Shown here piece by piece: positions 24,666 to 36,242 of a stretch of 64,000 bases of DNA (the first letter of the stretch is position 1; each line of letters opens with the position of its first letter). The position numbers and the translations under genes were made by a program. Location of the stretch: assembly GCF_958979055.1 (NCBI RefSeq), contig NC_084887.1, forward strand, positions 38,505,120 to 38,569,119, written 5' to 3'. The notes under the pieces were generated by a model that saw only the letters and a list, made by a program, of their open reading frames with translations, did no database searches and was not told the origin of the DNA. The DNA comes from Alnus glutinosa (lineage: Eukaryota > Streptophyta > Magnoliopsida > Fagales > Betulaceae).

Positions 24666-24859
24666 GATCCCCTCAAATTTTTTGTCCGAATTTGATAGAA
24701 TTCGGGCAGGTAGTTGTGAGTAAGCATTTATGGGATCTACCTGACCGGATTAGTAGTTGGGCAGCCCAACTTTTATTTGGTCAGGTGGATCCCATAAATG
24801 CTCACTCACAACTACCTGCCCGAATTCTATCAAATTCGGACAAAGAATTTGAGGGGATC
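24666..24859. mobile_element. Near-perfect hairpin MITE
   Basis: Two arms of about 80 bp are almost exact inverted copies. The left arm begins GATCCCCTCAAATT, continues through GAATTTGATAGAATTCGGGC and AGGTAGTTGTGAG, and ends near GGGATCTACCTGACC. The right arm mirrors each block and ends AATTTGAGGGGATC. The loop is about 35 bp (around AGTAGTTGGGCAGCCCAACT, itself partly palindromic). A transcript would fold into a long, nearly perfect stem. It lies about 900 bp upstream of the TCP20 start. Confidence 0.85.
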
Positions 24860-25328
24860 TTAATTCCCAAAGACCACGCTCATCGGCTTTGAGTACGGTG
24901 TCCAATTAACTTAACTGATTGTTCAAAGTATATAATTTATAGGGCAAAAGTTATTTTCTAATTTGTGTAGCTGAAGGTAACACAAAAAGCGTGGGTTAAT
25001 CATACGATCGTATAAAATACATACAAAAACACTAAGAATGGAAGTGGGATTCTGTATATGGCCCATAAACTGTCCTAAAATCTAGTATTCAGGCACCAGG
25101 GCCCCATGTCTTGTGATTGCTGATCCCATTATTACTTTTCTTCTTTAATTTTTGTGTGTGGTTTTTAACATATCTGATTCCTGAAGGATGGGCCTAGAGT
25201 GGGTTAGAAGCAACTCCACCACCCACTCATGGGTTGCCATGTGTCGGAATGCTAGTAGTCTACGTGGACACTTGAGTCCCTTGCAAGAGATGGCATCATA
25301 CATTGTTGTTGTTGCAATAATAGCATGC

Positions 25329-25329
<1 letters not shown>

Positions 25330-25364
<35 letters not shown>

Positions 25365-25505
25365 CCATAGAATGTGGGAATGGGTTTACATGAGTGTCTC
25401 TGAGGTGGTGAAATTGGCAGTTAAAGTTGCTTTCATATGAAACTAGTCAAAACCCACGACAGTGAAAAAGGAAAGGTGATGAGAGACAGACAGAGAGCGT
25501 GAGAT

Positions 25506-25536
<31 letters not shown>
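25330..25536 (+). promoter_or_regulatory. Two GA microsatellites upstream of TCP20
   Basis: Uninterrupted GA tracts at about 25331-25362 and 25508-25535 precede the TCP20 start by roughly 220-420 bp, in the promoter or 5' UTR. GA/CT tracts are the kind of site bound by plant BPC/GAGA-binding proteins; that role is inferred. Confidence 0.5.
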
Positions 25537-25754
25537 CTAAAACAACTAATGAACTAAACCCAAGAGTTAAATATTGACAATTGGGAGGACATTGGGATTT
25601 TAATACTATATGGGTTTTGTCTTCTCATTCCTTGCCAAAAACAGTGAAAACTCATGAAAGTGTAGGACTTTTCAGGTCACCTTCTTCAATCAAAGAGGAC
25701 CCCTTTTTCTTTTTTATTTTTCTTTTTTGCTTTTTTTCTTATTTTGCCCTGTTC

Positions 25755-26651
25755 ATGGATCCCAAGGGCTCAACAACAAAGCAGCCACAAGAAGTACCCA
25801 ACTTCTTGAGCCTCCCCCAGCCACATCAACAACAACCAAACATGGGTGAGAACAAGCCTGCTGAAATCAAAGATTTTCAGATTGTGATTGCTGATAAAGA
25901 AGACGGCAAGAAGCAGTTGGCCCCCAAGAGAAGCTCAAACAAGGACAGGCACACTAAAGTTGAAGGCAGGGGAAGGAGGATAAGGATGCCCGCCCTCTGT
26001 GCAGCAAGGATTTTCCAATTGACCAGAGAATTGGGCCACAAATCTGATGGGGAAACCATACAGTGGCTTTTACAGCAGGCTGAGCCGTCGATAATAGCCG
26101 CCACCGGCACGGGGACCATACCGGCATCAGCTTTAGCCGCGGCAGGGGGCTCTGTTTCACAGCATGGGGGCTCTCTATCAGCTGGATTGCACCAAAAGAT
26201 TGATGATTTAGGGGGGTCCAGTATTGGGTCAGGGAGTAGGACCAGCTGGGCAATGGTAGGTGGGAACTTAGGGAGACCCCATGTGGCCACAGGGCTATGG
26301 CCCCCGGTCAGTGGGTTTGGGTTCCAGTCATCATCTGGTCCATCAACAACAAATTTGGGCAGTGAGAGTTCAAATTACCTGCAAAAGATTGGCTTTCCCG
26401 GGTTTGACTTGCCAGCAACCAACATGGGTCCTATGAGTTTCACCTCAATATTGGGTGGTGGGAGTAACCAGCCGCTACCTGGATTGGAGCTTGGCTTGTC
26501 TCAGGATGGTCATATTGGGGTTTTGAACCCACAAGCCTTGAGCCAGATTTATCAGCAGATGGGTCAGGCTAGAGTGCACCAACACCAGCACCAGCACCAG
26601 CACCAGCACCAACCGCCTGCTAAGGATGATTCTCAAGGGTCAGGACAGTAG
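25755..26651 (+). CDS. TCP20: TCP20, class I (PCF) TCP transcription factor
   Basis: A nuclear DNA-binding protein of the class I TCP group. Arabidopsis TCP20 binds GCCCR-type site II motifs in cell-cycle and ribosomal-protein promoters and acts in growth and nitrate signalling. Single exon, 298 residues. Start chosen at 25755 because it gives MDPKG, the TCP20 beginning, followed by VPNFL and AEIKDFQIV. The TCP domain spans about residues 62-116: basic part [18 protein letters not shown], then helix-loop-helix [19 protein letters not shown] and [18 protein letters not shown]. The C-terminal half carries [24 protein letters not shown] and [15 protein letters not shown], and ends DDSQGSGQ, all TCP20 hallmarks. 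A CAC/CAG run near 26576-26612 encodes alternating His-Gln. The frame stays open upstream to an ATG at 25581. Neighbour YSL6 matches the Arabidopsis gene order. Confidence 0.95.
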   Translation: MDPKGSTTKQPQEVPNFLSLPQPHQQQPNMGENKPAEIKDFQIVIADKEDGKKQLAPKRSSNKDRHTKVEGRGRRIRMPALCAARIFQLTRELGHKSDGETIQWLLQQAEPSIIAATGTGTIPASALAAAGGSVSQHGGSLSAGLHQKIDDLGGSSIGSGSRTSWAMVGGNLGRPHVATGLWPPVSGFGFQSSSGPSTTNLGSESSNYLQKIGFPGFDLPATNMGPMSFTSILGGGSNQPLPGLELGLSQDGHIGVLNPQALSQIYQQMGQARVHQHQHQHQHQHQPPAKDDSQGSGQ

Positions 26652-29600
26652 GTTTTGGCATTGGGGACAATCAAAGTCTACAAATTTGGAGAGGGACTAT
26701 AAAAGAAGTAGCATTGTTCAGAGGCTGAGTTCTTTGGTAATGATTTTTGTATTGTATAATTTGGAAAAAAGAAAAAAGAGTGAGGAAAGAGATACTGAGA
26801 GAATTCAAATAGGGACTGGATTTGGTTTGCCCCTTCTTTTTGTCCTCTGCATCACCCAAGTCTCCAAAAACAGGTGCTCCTGGGTTTAAATGGTTTGTTT
26901 GATGAATATTTTCTGTATATACCATAGAGGTGTTAATTGTTGTAAGTGTTGATTTTGGTGTAAAATTTGCAGGTGGAATTGTGCACAACCAAATTGCTTG
27001 GGTTTGGGATTAACTTCTTGTTTAATTCAGAGGTGTGTCGTTTATAGTGTAAGGCATCTTTGATTATTTTTTTCTTCTTTAGGTCTGGATGGAGTGGTGA
27101 TCAGTTTGTTTGTTACATTAGAGTTTTATAGTCATACTTGTCCAATTTATTCTTAGATCTACTAAGGGATTTTAATTATCAAATATATTCTTATGGTTTG
27201 CACAGAAAGGGCCAATTGCTTTTAGTTTATGGCTGTCCGATACATTCATTTTACTTGCTACCTTGTGTGTTATTGTTTCCTTTCAGAAATATATAGCTTT
27301 GGACCAATCTCACTTTCTTTATAAAGATAATTTAGTTTTTTTTCCACGGGAAAATTTCCTCTCGAGATCCTTATTCGTTTCTTCTTTATTCAAATTTTCA
27401 TGTTTTGGAATATGTCAAGGATTGATATTGCATATTTGTGTATCCTTTTCTTTCTCTATGTTGTTCCCTACACTCTAAATTGTAGTTTTGATTTTGGTAT
27501 GCCTTGAGGCAAGATAGTTCTTGTAATTACATCAATTAAGTCTAAGATAAAAACCTTTAACATTGAAGGATGGTCAGTCCTCTTACATCATTGCAACTGA
27601 GATAGTCTCCATTACTTTCATACTATAATCAACCTCAAATTTTGTTGATGGGCCTTGATCTTGACTCTTGTCTTATTAGTGTTTGTGATAGCCAATGTTG
27701 CCACAGTTTTGCCTCATTAAGTTTCCAACCACCTTTTGGTCCTTGGAGATGAACTGCTATATATCCTAATACTCTTGCAATACCTGATATTGCAAGCCCA
27801 TCTCGTCAACCGCATATGTTTGTTAGTATCATGCCCCTATTCTCCATTCATGTTGCCTTGGCACATGTCACAAGATCCAGTGCTCAAGTTTATATTGTAG
27901 TTTAGCATGTCGAAGTCTAGAAGTCCAAGGTTGATGAATGATCTCATATTAGAATATAATTAATGGCGTATAATGAGCACATAGTGGAAAGATCATTTAT
28001 CTTGTATCTGACACCCACACTTGGAGGTTCAAATGGAAGCAATTTCTTCGTAGTAGCTTGGACTATCATCATCACATTACATGGAGTCTTTGGCAAGTGT
28101 CTTTTTTAAGTATCATTAGAATGGAATGATCAAAGCTGTTTGATTTTCTTAAATTTCATCACTTTATAGGTGCTTCTTCATTATGCCTTTCTCTTTTTCT
28201 TCTTTCTAATAAGAAAAGCTCTCCTCCTTCATTATATGTGTCTCCCCTTCTGGTATCACAATGTCCTGTCAATAATGTAAATGTCGATATAAGCACTTCC
28301 CTAGGTTAAATGTATTCTCCATCTTATTGAGCTTCTCCACACCTTATAGCTGACCAATATATTTTTCTCTCAGCTGTGCCCTTTTCCACCTTTGGTTCTT
28401 AGTCTTTCTTACTGGTCTGAAGATTCATTGAAACATATGAAAACTTTAATGTATAAGTCATATTTTTCTAGAAATCATTAATACTATCTGGGTTGAAATC
28501 ATACTCACTAGAAAATTTCTGCAAGTTTTGCTTCAAAGAGATTGTACAAGGGGGGAAAATTGTACAACAATTGAGAATTTAGAGAAAATAATTGTAGTAG
28601 AGCAGCACAAAAATCACATTGCCAGATTATAGTTAGAGAGAGAGAGAGTCAGCAGATGTTTCCTGAACAAACTTTTTTTCACTGAAGTGTTACTATGAAG
28701 CTCACGAGTGAAGTAGAACGGGTAATTTGATGTTGTATAGTTGACTTGCAAGCTTCAATTCTACTCTTTGTTGATTTTGTCCTCTCAACCAATGCTTTAG
28801 TCAGCAATGATGTCTCTGTTCTCATAGTTCTTCTCAGTGGAGTCTCTTTTGCTTCCTTTTTTCCTCCTCCATTCAGTGACGCTGGCTATAATTGTGTTAG
28901 CACCTATAGTTGAATATTATGATATGGACATCTGCTTTCCCAAGAGAGATGACCCTTTGTGTCACTCTCAGTTTAACTTTAATGCTCCATTACTATTATC
29001 AAAGGGTCCAAAAACCTCTGCTTAATGAACGGTGCAAAGGTAGTTCTGTCCAATTCAAACTCACATAGATGCCATGATAAAAGCCAGATATTTTTCCCAT
29101 TAACAATCAACAATTCGAAGTGCTTTTCTTGCATATTCTTGATAAACCAGCGTTTTATATATGGATGTAGGAATATCTGTTTGGGAAGTAAGAAGCCCCT
29201 TTGGCATCTCTTCATCTGCAATTTTCTAGCATACTTCCTGAAACAGTTACATGTTCAAAAACTTTCATGCTTTACAGCCTGTTTTCTTTTCATGTTGCAT
29301 AACATTCCCAACCCAACACCCAAACAAGGATTTAGGACACAGTTTCAGCTTACGATCAGCTGCCATTAAAAGTTGATAACAAGTTTATGATGCTTATTGT
29401 TCTGAGACACTGATTTACTACTCTGAACCAGATTTTTTGCTCAACATAGTTCCAGTGAAAAAATAACCGGAGTTCTCTCTCTATCTTGTAATCTTGACCG
29501 TTTTATTTTATCACAATAGATCTCCAGTTATATTTCCGTTGGAAGTAAGCCAAATTCGTTAATCAAAACCAACACATTTCTTTACCTTGAAAGCTCCATT

Positions 29601-30880
29601 TGCAGTAGAAATCATTTGGTCATGGTTGAGCTAAATTTGATTGTTTCTCTTATAGAAGACATGGACCTCATGGTTTCTCTCCTTTCACATATAACCTTGA
29701 GGAAGCCATCGCTTTCAGTTTAGTTTTTTTCTCAATCAAACATAATGATCTGCTCTGAACCCCACTTTGTGTTGGCTTCACTAGTAGAAGTTTCAAAGCC
29801 CCATCACTTCAGTTCTGATGACACCTACAACTTTTTCAAACATTAGTTCCGGTAATGAAACTTGTACTCAGCATCACCATTTTCTGTTGTTTCACTTTCA
29901 GTTTAGGACCTTACTTGGATGAATCTTTTTTACCTTTCTTTATTTTATTTTTTGGGGTCTTTCCTCATTGGGTTATGTGGGACCCAACTCGTGCTTGGTT
30001 TAAATGTGCATTTGCTCATATGCCTGATGCTGTCTTCAAGTCAGTCATGGTCCTCTCTTTTTAGGTGAGCACCATAAATGTACAAAGGACCAACTGCTCA
30101 AAGTTTGGGGATGATGGCACGTGGATTAGGATTTCTAGCAATGCATTATTCAGGCTTTATATGAGATTTACATGTCCGGATAAATAAGAGGTTGAGCAGC
30201 CTAAAATTTATTTTGGCTCTATGAACTTTTTCACATTTGCTGTTCAAATTGTTAGAGATCCGAATCGATCATTATATATCCTAATTAATTTGGGTTTTAT
30301 GTTTTCATGAATTGAATATTTGAATCCCCTTACAATTGAGGATCTCTTGCAATCAAGACAGATAGATTGTAGAGGATTCCGATTCCCTATTCATGTTCTC
30401 CAAAATTTAAATTTGGTAAAAAGAAATGAAAACGGCTAATCTTTTTTCGTTTATTCAGTTAAAAAAAGGATTGACACGTGGCTGAACAGTGTAAGACCAA
30501 TAATTAAGGGTCATATGGGTGTTGATATTTGCGATAGTTCCAAGAGAAATGGATGGAACAAAACATACCAAGGAATAAATATCTCACGAGGCACCCTTTT
30601 TCCATTAATTACAATGTGGAATCCAATACTTGGTAACTTCTTGTAAAGGGCATATTCGTGCATGTGGAAAGGACAATCAGTGTCATTATCCCTGGGCCCT
30701 TCTGGCACGGACATTAATTTCAACGGAGCACATCGATGGAGTGGAGGAAGCGTTTTCAGTCAATTGGAAAATGGGAGGAGAGAGGGAGACGGTCTTTGGG
30801 TGAGCCCGCAATCCATGCCGTTAACCCTCCACACACCATTTGTAAGGGGTAAAAACCACCATCAGCTTGTAATGATAAAT
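26652..30880. other. TCP20 3' region and gene-free interval
   Basis: About 350 bp of probable TCP20 3' UTR, then sequence of fairly ordinary complexity without long simple repeats. Short open frames occur on both strands around 28837-29369, but I recognise no domain, and no exon chain could be built. It could hold a decayed gene or a non-coding transcript. Confidence 0.35.
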
Positions 30881-30966
30881 GGCACACGCCGATTTATAAA
30901 TAAATAAATAAATAAATGGCACACGCCGATCTATAAAAATAAATAAAAAAATAAATGGCACACGCC
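30881..30966. repeat. Three tandem copies of GGCACACGCC with AAAT spacers
   Basis: GGCACACGCC occurs at 30881, 30918 and 30957, separated by TAAATAAATA-type spacers, giving units of 37-39 bp. Confidence 0.85.
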
Positions 30967-31170
30967 TTAAAAGTTAAAAAAGTAGTCAATTTTTATTTTA
31001 TTTTAAGTAAAAGTAATCAAATTTAGTTATCTTAATATATGCCATTCCTCGACAAGTAATAATTCATGCCAATAGAAATTTTGAGCAATTTTGAATTTTG
31101 TTATTAATTTGAATTAATAGTAATTCGGATAGTAAATATAAGAGAGCTAATATGAAACTTATCTATCTAA

Positions 31171-31499
31171 GTGTCTGTTTGAGTTTGCGATTTCAAAAAG
31201 TACGATTTAAAAATAGCAATTTTAAAATGTGCGATTTGAAAAAGTAATTTTTTTAAAAAAAAACACAGTTAATCATTTGGCAAAATCGCAATTTAGCCTT
31301 TAAAATCGCAAGTTAGCCTTTTAAAATTCTGCGTTTTCAAAGAAGCATTCAATTGCCTGCGATTTTAAAATGCAGTTTTATGTGTTTTCAAATCGCAATT
31401 TTTTAAAAACGTAATTCTCAAACAGTTCATTTTCTGCGATTTAATTTAAAATCACATTTTTTCTCTACAAAATCGCAATTCAAAACGCACCCTAAACAA
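31171..31499. mobile_element. hAT-like MITE
   Basis: Begins GTGTCTGTTTGAGTTTGCGA and ends, inverted, with AATCGCAATTCAAAACGCAC then CCTAAACAA. The interior alternates AAAATCGCA and TGCGATTTT blocks, so most of it can self-pair. No firm target-site duplication. Related in style to 6391-6645. Confidence 0.55.
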
Positions 31500-31693
31500 A
31501 TTTTGAACTGTCCATCCACTTGTTTGGACAAGTGAGTCTCACATGGACTCTCTTAGATTGCTAGCAAATTGCTAAGAATCCGAATTTGCCAAGGCAAATG
31601 TTTGCTTTTATATATACGTGTGTGTGTGTCATAATCGGTTAATTCTCACATGCTTGATTACAAATTTTAGGGCACCATTCAACCAAAAAGTTT

Positions 31694-32127
31694 GGGTAAT
31701 TACATTTTCCCTCATGAACTACTAACTTTTGCACAAAGCCCCCACAAACTACCAACTCGACCAAAATAGAGCATTCAACTACCAAAGACAACCATTTTCC
31801 CCCCTTCCATCAATCAAAGGGGTTAAAACAAACGGTGAACAGGTTACGTGACCGTCACACGCCATTTTACCCTCATTTTCTTTCTCTTTTCCCCCCATGA
31901 ACTTCCACTATCTTCCTATTTTCCTCTCATGAACTACCACCATCTTCCAACATGCCCCCATGTAAAACGGCACATGACCCGTTGACTGTTTCTTTTAACC
32001 CCTCTAACTGACGGAAAGTGAGAAAATGGTTGTCTTTGGTAATTGAATGCTCTATTTTAGTCGAGTTGGTAGTTCATAGGGCATCGCGCATTTTTTAGTA
32101 GTTCATGGAGGGAAAAAGTAATTACCC
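31694..32127. mobile_element. Mutator-like foldback element with 10-bp target-site duplication
   Basis: Terminal inverted repeats of roughly 180 bp start GGGTAATTAC at the left and end GTAATTACCC at the right. Shared inverted blocks include CATGAACTACTA, ACTACCAACTCGAC, AAAATAGAGCATTCAA and AAGACAACCATTTTC. An exact 10-bp direct repeat, CAAAAAGTTT, flanks it at 31684-31693 and 32128-32137. That length is typical of Mutator superfamily insertions. 434 bp, no coding capacity, non-autonomous. Confidence 0.85.
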
Positions 32128-32430
32128 CAAAAAGTTTAAACACATGGGTTAAGGTCCAACTACGTTATATTAAATTATCACACTTTGTAACATCATTCTA
32201 ATGTGAAGCTCAATATTTTTCGTTCCCTTATCTGTAAATAATTTATCGAAAATACTTGCATTAATATCACGCAAGTCATTTCAACAATCACCAATTACAC
32301 TGGCTATCTTCCAAAGCATGCTCGTTTTATTCACAATAAGGTTAACTAATTTTGAATCTCCTGCTATACAAATACAAATCATCTTTTTTTTTAAAAAAAA
32401 AAAAAAAGAAAAAAAAAAAAGAGGGCTTTT

Positions 32431-32985
32431 TGTTGGGAAGTTTGCCTTTCCCTACAGTTTCAGTAACCGACCAAGAAGGATCGAGTGGCCCAAGTATCGA
32501 TAACCGACCAAGAAAGATCCGAGTGGCCCAAATATCAGATGCACTGTTAACCGATAGGAGGCAGTACGTATAAAGCTAGTGGAAGGACGCAATTAGGTAA
32601 CCAAACCCCGAGAAATCCGGGATTCACTGAAAGCCCATACCATATCAGTAATGGGTCAGCTTGTCAATCACTATTGGAGTGTACATGAACACTGCTCAGG
32701 TCAGAAGAGGTGATGTCCCTTAAAAGCTGGAGCACCCTTACCTAGCCATAATTACAATGACCTATATATAGCAAGACCCAGGTACAAGGTAAAGGACTCT
32801 CTCTCTCTCGGTTATTTTCTTTTAATCCCTAGAAACCTCTCTATAAAGATTATTGTGAGACTAATTTGAGCTTTGGAGGAGAACCGTGGGGAAACCCACA
32901 GCGTGTTCTTGTCATTTTGCAGAGTATTACCCATCCTTCCTTAGCAGCTGAGGTCGTTACGTCTTCGGTCGGGACTACATCAACA
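32431..32985 (+). mobile_element. Solo LTR with exact 5-bp target-site duplication
   Basis: A 555-bp unit begins TGTTGGGAAG and ends CATCAACA, with TGTTG/CAACA ends, flanked on both sides by CTTTT (32426-32430 and 32986-32990). It contains CTATATATAG near 32761 as a likely TATA box and a downstream TTGAGCTTTGGAGG segment common in plant Ty3-type LTRs. A 38-bp internal duplication at about 32466-32542 shares TAACCGACCAAGAA and GAGTGGCCCAA. No internal retrotransposon sequence flanks it, so the element was reduced by LTR-LTR recombination. Superfamily is inferred. Confidence 0.8.
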
Positions 32986-33294
32986 CTTTTAATATCATCT
33001 TTACATAAATAAAAAAAACCAGTTTCCTTTTGTGCCCAAAAAGAAAACTCACAGAAGTTGTAGTGACAGAAACCATACAAACAAGCTTTATAGGGGAGAA
33101 GAGAACAAAACGCAGGCAATGGGGAGTTGGGAAGCAGTAATTAAGGGCCGTGATTTTGCTTATCTTATTTTTCAAGGCCCATCGCATAGAGATTTAAACA
33201 AGCTCACGGTTCCTTTTTTTGGCAGTCTAGGGCCCTTAGGCATTGAACCTGCGGTGCCCCTGCTGCTGCCGGTGGTGGACCGAATCCTAAATTA

Positions 33295-33755
33295 GGCATT
33301 TAAGGCCACCTGACTAGCCTTTCAAGCCCAAGTTTGTCATCTTCGCAGGCCCTGCTGCTGGACCGAATCCTAAATTTTCACTTTATTAAAAAAAGTAGTA
33401 GTAATAATTTTCAGTTTATTAGTGCTGGTAAGTTTTTTTACAGAATTTGATTGCAGAGAGTGATTTGTTTTTTTGGCATACTCCATAAACTTATGAGTTC
33501 ATTTTGATACCACAGAGAGCTACCATGCAGTAATGATCATATGGCGGGATAAGAACATATGTCTCGTAATAAAACACAGAAAAATGTGTGTTTCAATTTC
33601 AACAGATCCAACTCTATTTGAAACCAGAACAAGACAATAACTTCAGTGCCTAACCTTATGGTCATGATCTTCCTTAGTTGACATAAATTATTGCCTTGTT
33701 AATTGTTGTCTTCATTCGACGGGAATACAGGTTTATTTCATTTGCCAGCCCATTT
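33295..33755 (+). repeat. Segmental repeat A (copy near 47.0 kb)
   Basis: Alignable in the same orientation with 47039-47468. Shared blocks are GACTAGCCTTTCAA, GATCTTCCT-TAGTTGACA, TAAATTATTGCCTT and TCATTTGCCAGC, in the same order, with many substitutions and small gaps. It is non-coding. Confidence 0.6.
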
Positions 33756-34282
33756 GCTTATTTATTCGCTTGCAAGCTTATTTACAAGGCTGGCCTGTTG
33801 ACAAAGCCTAAACATGTTGAGTCTAACTTGAGTTGGCATCAGGCCCTCAAGCAAATTAGCCCAAAAACAAGAAGATCTTTAGAGAAGACTAAATAAAATG
33901 TCTATATTAGTTAAATTTAACTAATATTACCAAAAAAAAATTTGGCCTCCAAAAGATTAGCTAGAGGCTAACTAAAATACATTTGGTGCTACAATGAACA
34001 GCAATATTTATTAGATCATTTCTTTAATATTTTATCTCTTCCCCCTCTTTTATTTCTATCCAAGAGGTCACATTGGCAAGAATATCATAAAAATAAAATT
34101 AATAATAATTTTTTTTTTTTTTAAAAAAAAAAAAAGTAGAGAAGGAACTACTAAAAAAGAAGTAGGTAAAATATAAAATACTGCTTTTTTTATTAGATAT
34201 TTTACATCTTATTGCGGAGATGCTCATAGGACGAGCACCCAATTTCTCTTATTTTTATTAATTATGCTCTACTCACTTATGT

Positions 34283-34398
34283 GAAATTTGGTTCGAAAAA
34301 TCTAATATTCTTCTTACATCCACATCTCATAAATGCAATGTATGAAAATTTAGATTTTCGGGAGTGTCACTAAACCCACATTTGAGAATAATTAAGAA
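34283..34398 (+). repeat. Direct repeat R, left of RPL27-1
   Basis: This block recurs at 36134-36242 just downstream of the same gene. Shared parts are AAAATCTAAT, TTCTTCTTACATCCACATC (TTCTTCGTACATCCACATC in the other), and ACATTTGAGAATAAT. It probably marks the start of the tandem duplication unit. Confidence 0.65.
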
Positions 34399-35430
34399 TC
34401 GAATTTTCAAGAATATCTATATGAAAATTTACTTATTGTCTTCCTAATTATACTTGTTTTGACTCTGAGCATGAGTCTAAAAATAATGTTATATACTGCA
34501 TCAATATTTTATAAATATTCTATTATCATATTGAATTTAATAATTACAGATTTTGTTTTTTAACAAGTGTTGATGTAAGAATTATTTTACAATACCACAT
34601 TAACATAGTAAATATTTATGGGGCATTAGTTAGGTATCTAACAATTATCATTTAGATTATAATGAATTTGTCAGTGTATTTGTTTGGAATTTGGATCCTC
34701 TCTATTTCTCTCAATTTAATTATAAAGTAGGGACATAGTTGTCTTTTTACATTCCATAAAAATGTGAAAAGACAACTATTCTCCTTCTTTATAAGTAAAT
34801 GGAAAGAATCCGATCTTGTTCCGTTTGTTTGAACTTTTGTAAGACAAGTGATTATGACGATTTGAGGGTTAAAAGAATTAAATAATGTGAATAAATAAAT
34901 ATATCCACACTACTACGTTTGTGTGAATTTCTTTATAATATCAAAACGAGTAATCATATCGGGTTCGGGTCAAAATAGTTGACCCATTAATCGGAACTCA
35001 ACGCGATTAGTTAATTTGGTTGAAATACAAAATCTTACCACGACACGATATAAGCTGAGTTATCCGACACGACACGATTAAATCGTTTAATTAATAGATT
35101 GTATCGACCTGATTATTTTTTAAATGGTTATGAATTTTAATTAGGAATATATGAGTCAATAATAGGTCAATTGACTTAAACTAAAATTTCCGAGCACCAA
35201 GCCACCACCTACATGCTTTAAGTTACTATTATTTTAGGACCAAGCCATGAGAATAGTGCCACATTTATATATATATATATATTTTAATAAATAAATGAAT
35301 TGACCCGTTTATAAATGTGTCACAACCCATTTATTATAAATTCAAATTATATTACTTCGCGACGGATTTGCTAGATGTATAAAAAATTGCGACCGTTGCG
35401 CCAGCAACAAACAAAGCCCGGGGGGCCTTG

Positions 35431-35492
35431 AGCCCAAGGCCCAAGTACCTAATAACCCTAGAGCCAGCGAGAGCTAGGGTTTCATTATAAAA
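35431..35492 (+). promoter_or_regulatory. RPL27-1 promoter: site II motifs, paired telo-boxes, TATA
   Basis: GAGCCCAAGGCCCAAG (about 35430-35445) holds two GCCCA site II motifs, the class bound by TCP factors. AACCCTAG (about 35454-35461) and CTAGGGTTT (35474-35482) are telo-box halves in inverted orientation about 12 bp apart. ATTATAAAA at 35484-35492 is a good TATA box about 70 bp before the start codon. This layout is typical of plant ribosomal-protein genes. Confidence 0.75.
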
Positions 35493-35560
35493 CGCATCAT
35501 CTTCTCCTCCCCCGGGGTTTTACATCGCGGGGGCGAGAGTGAGAGATACAGAGCGAGAAA

Positions 35561-35968
35561 ATGGTGAAATTCCTGAAGCCAAACAAGGTGGTGATCCTCC
35601 TGCAGGGCCGCTACGCGGGCCGCAAGGCGGTGATTGTGAGGGCCTTTGACGACGGCACGCGGGATCGCCCCTACGGACACTGTTTGGTGGCCGGGATAAG
35701 CAAGTACCCGAGCAAGGTCATACGCAAGGACTCGGCCAAGAAGACGGCCAAGAAGTCCCGCGTGAAGGCCTTCGTCAAGCTCGTTAACTACCAGCACCTT
35801 ATGCCCACGCGCTACACCCTCGATGTCGACCTCAAGGATGCCGTCTCCCTCGAGAGTCTCCAGTCCAGGGACAAGAAGGTCACCGCCGCCAAGGATACCA
35901 AGAAGAGGCTGGAGGATCGCTTCAAGTCTGGCAAGAACAGGTGGTTCTTTACCAAGCTCAGGTTCTGA
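35561..35968 (+). CDS. RPL27: 60S ribosomal protein L27 (eL27), copy 1
   Basis: A component of the large cytosolic ribosomal subunit. One uninterrupted exon encodes 135 residues, the family's usual length. It starts [20 protein letters not shown], which includes the N-terminal KOW-type stretch, continues with [20 protein letters not shown] and [10 protein letters not shown], and ends [11 protein letters not shown]. The coding sequence is markedly GC-richer than its surroundings, as usual for highly expressed plant genes. It differs from copy 2 by roughly a dozen silent changes and one replacement (A at residue 93, V in copy 2). Promoter and 3' flank are also shared with copy 2. Both look functional. 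Confidence 0.97.
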   Translation: MVKFLKPNKVVILLQGRYAGRKAVIVRAFDDGTRDRPYGHCLVAGISKYPSKVIRKDSAKKTAKKSRVKAFVKLVNYQHLMPTRYTLDVDLKDAVSLESLQSRDKKVTAAKDTKKRLEDRFKSGKNRWFFTKLRF

Positions 35969-36133
35969 GTACGAGCGCTGCCGTTTCAGATTGCCTTTTC
36001 TTGTATTTATTTTTTTGTTTTTTTATCAAGTTTTCTAGTACTTGTCTTTAGAGCCGATTTTGAATTTAGTGTGATTTTTTATGAACTGCTTTAAACCTGT
36101 TTGGATGAGATATGATGGCTTTCTTTTGCTATG

Positions 36134-36242
36134 TTGACATTTGGTTCTAAAAATCTAATGTTCTTCGTACATCCACATCATGTGATGTTTTTCAAACTTG
36201 GATTTTTGGGAGGGTAGCTAAACCACATTTGAGAATAATGTT
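36134..36242 (+). repeat. Direct repeat R', between the RPL27 copies
   Basis: Second copy of the block at 34283-34398, starting about 165 bp after the RPL27-1 stop. Homology between the two RPL27 downstream flanks ends at about this point, so R' probably marks the tandem junction. Confidence 0.65.

Noticed and set aside
25581..25754. Using 25581 as the TCP20 start
   Set aside because: The conserved TCP20 N terminus begins at 25755 (MDPK), so the upstream ATG is not needed.
28837..29369. Open frames on both strands that look moderately protein-like
   Set aside because: No domain, no plausible exon chain, and the two strands overlap each other; left as unresolved intergenic DNA.
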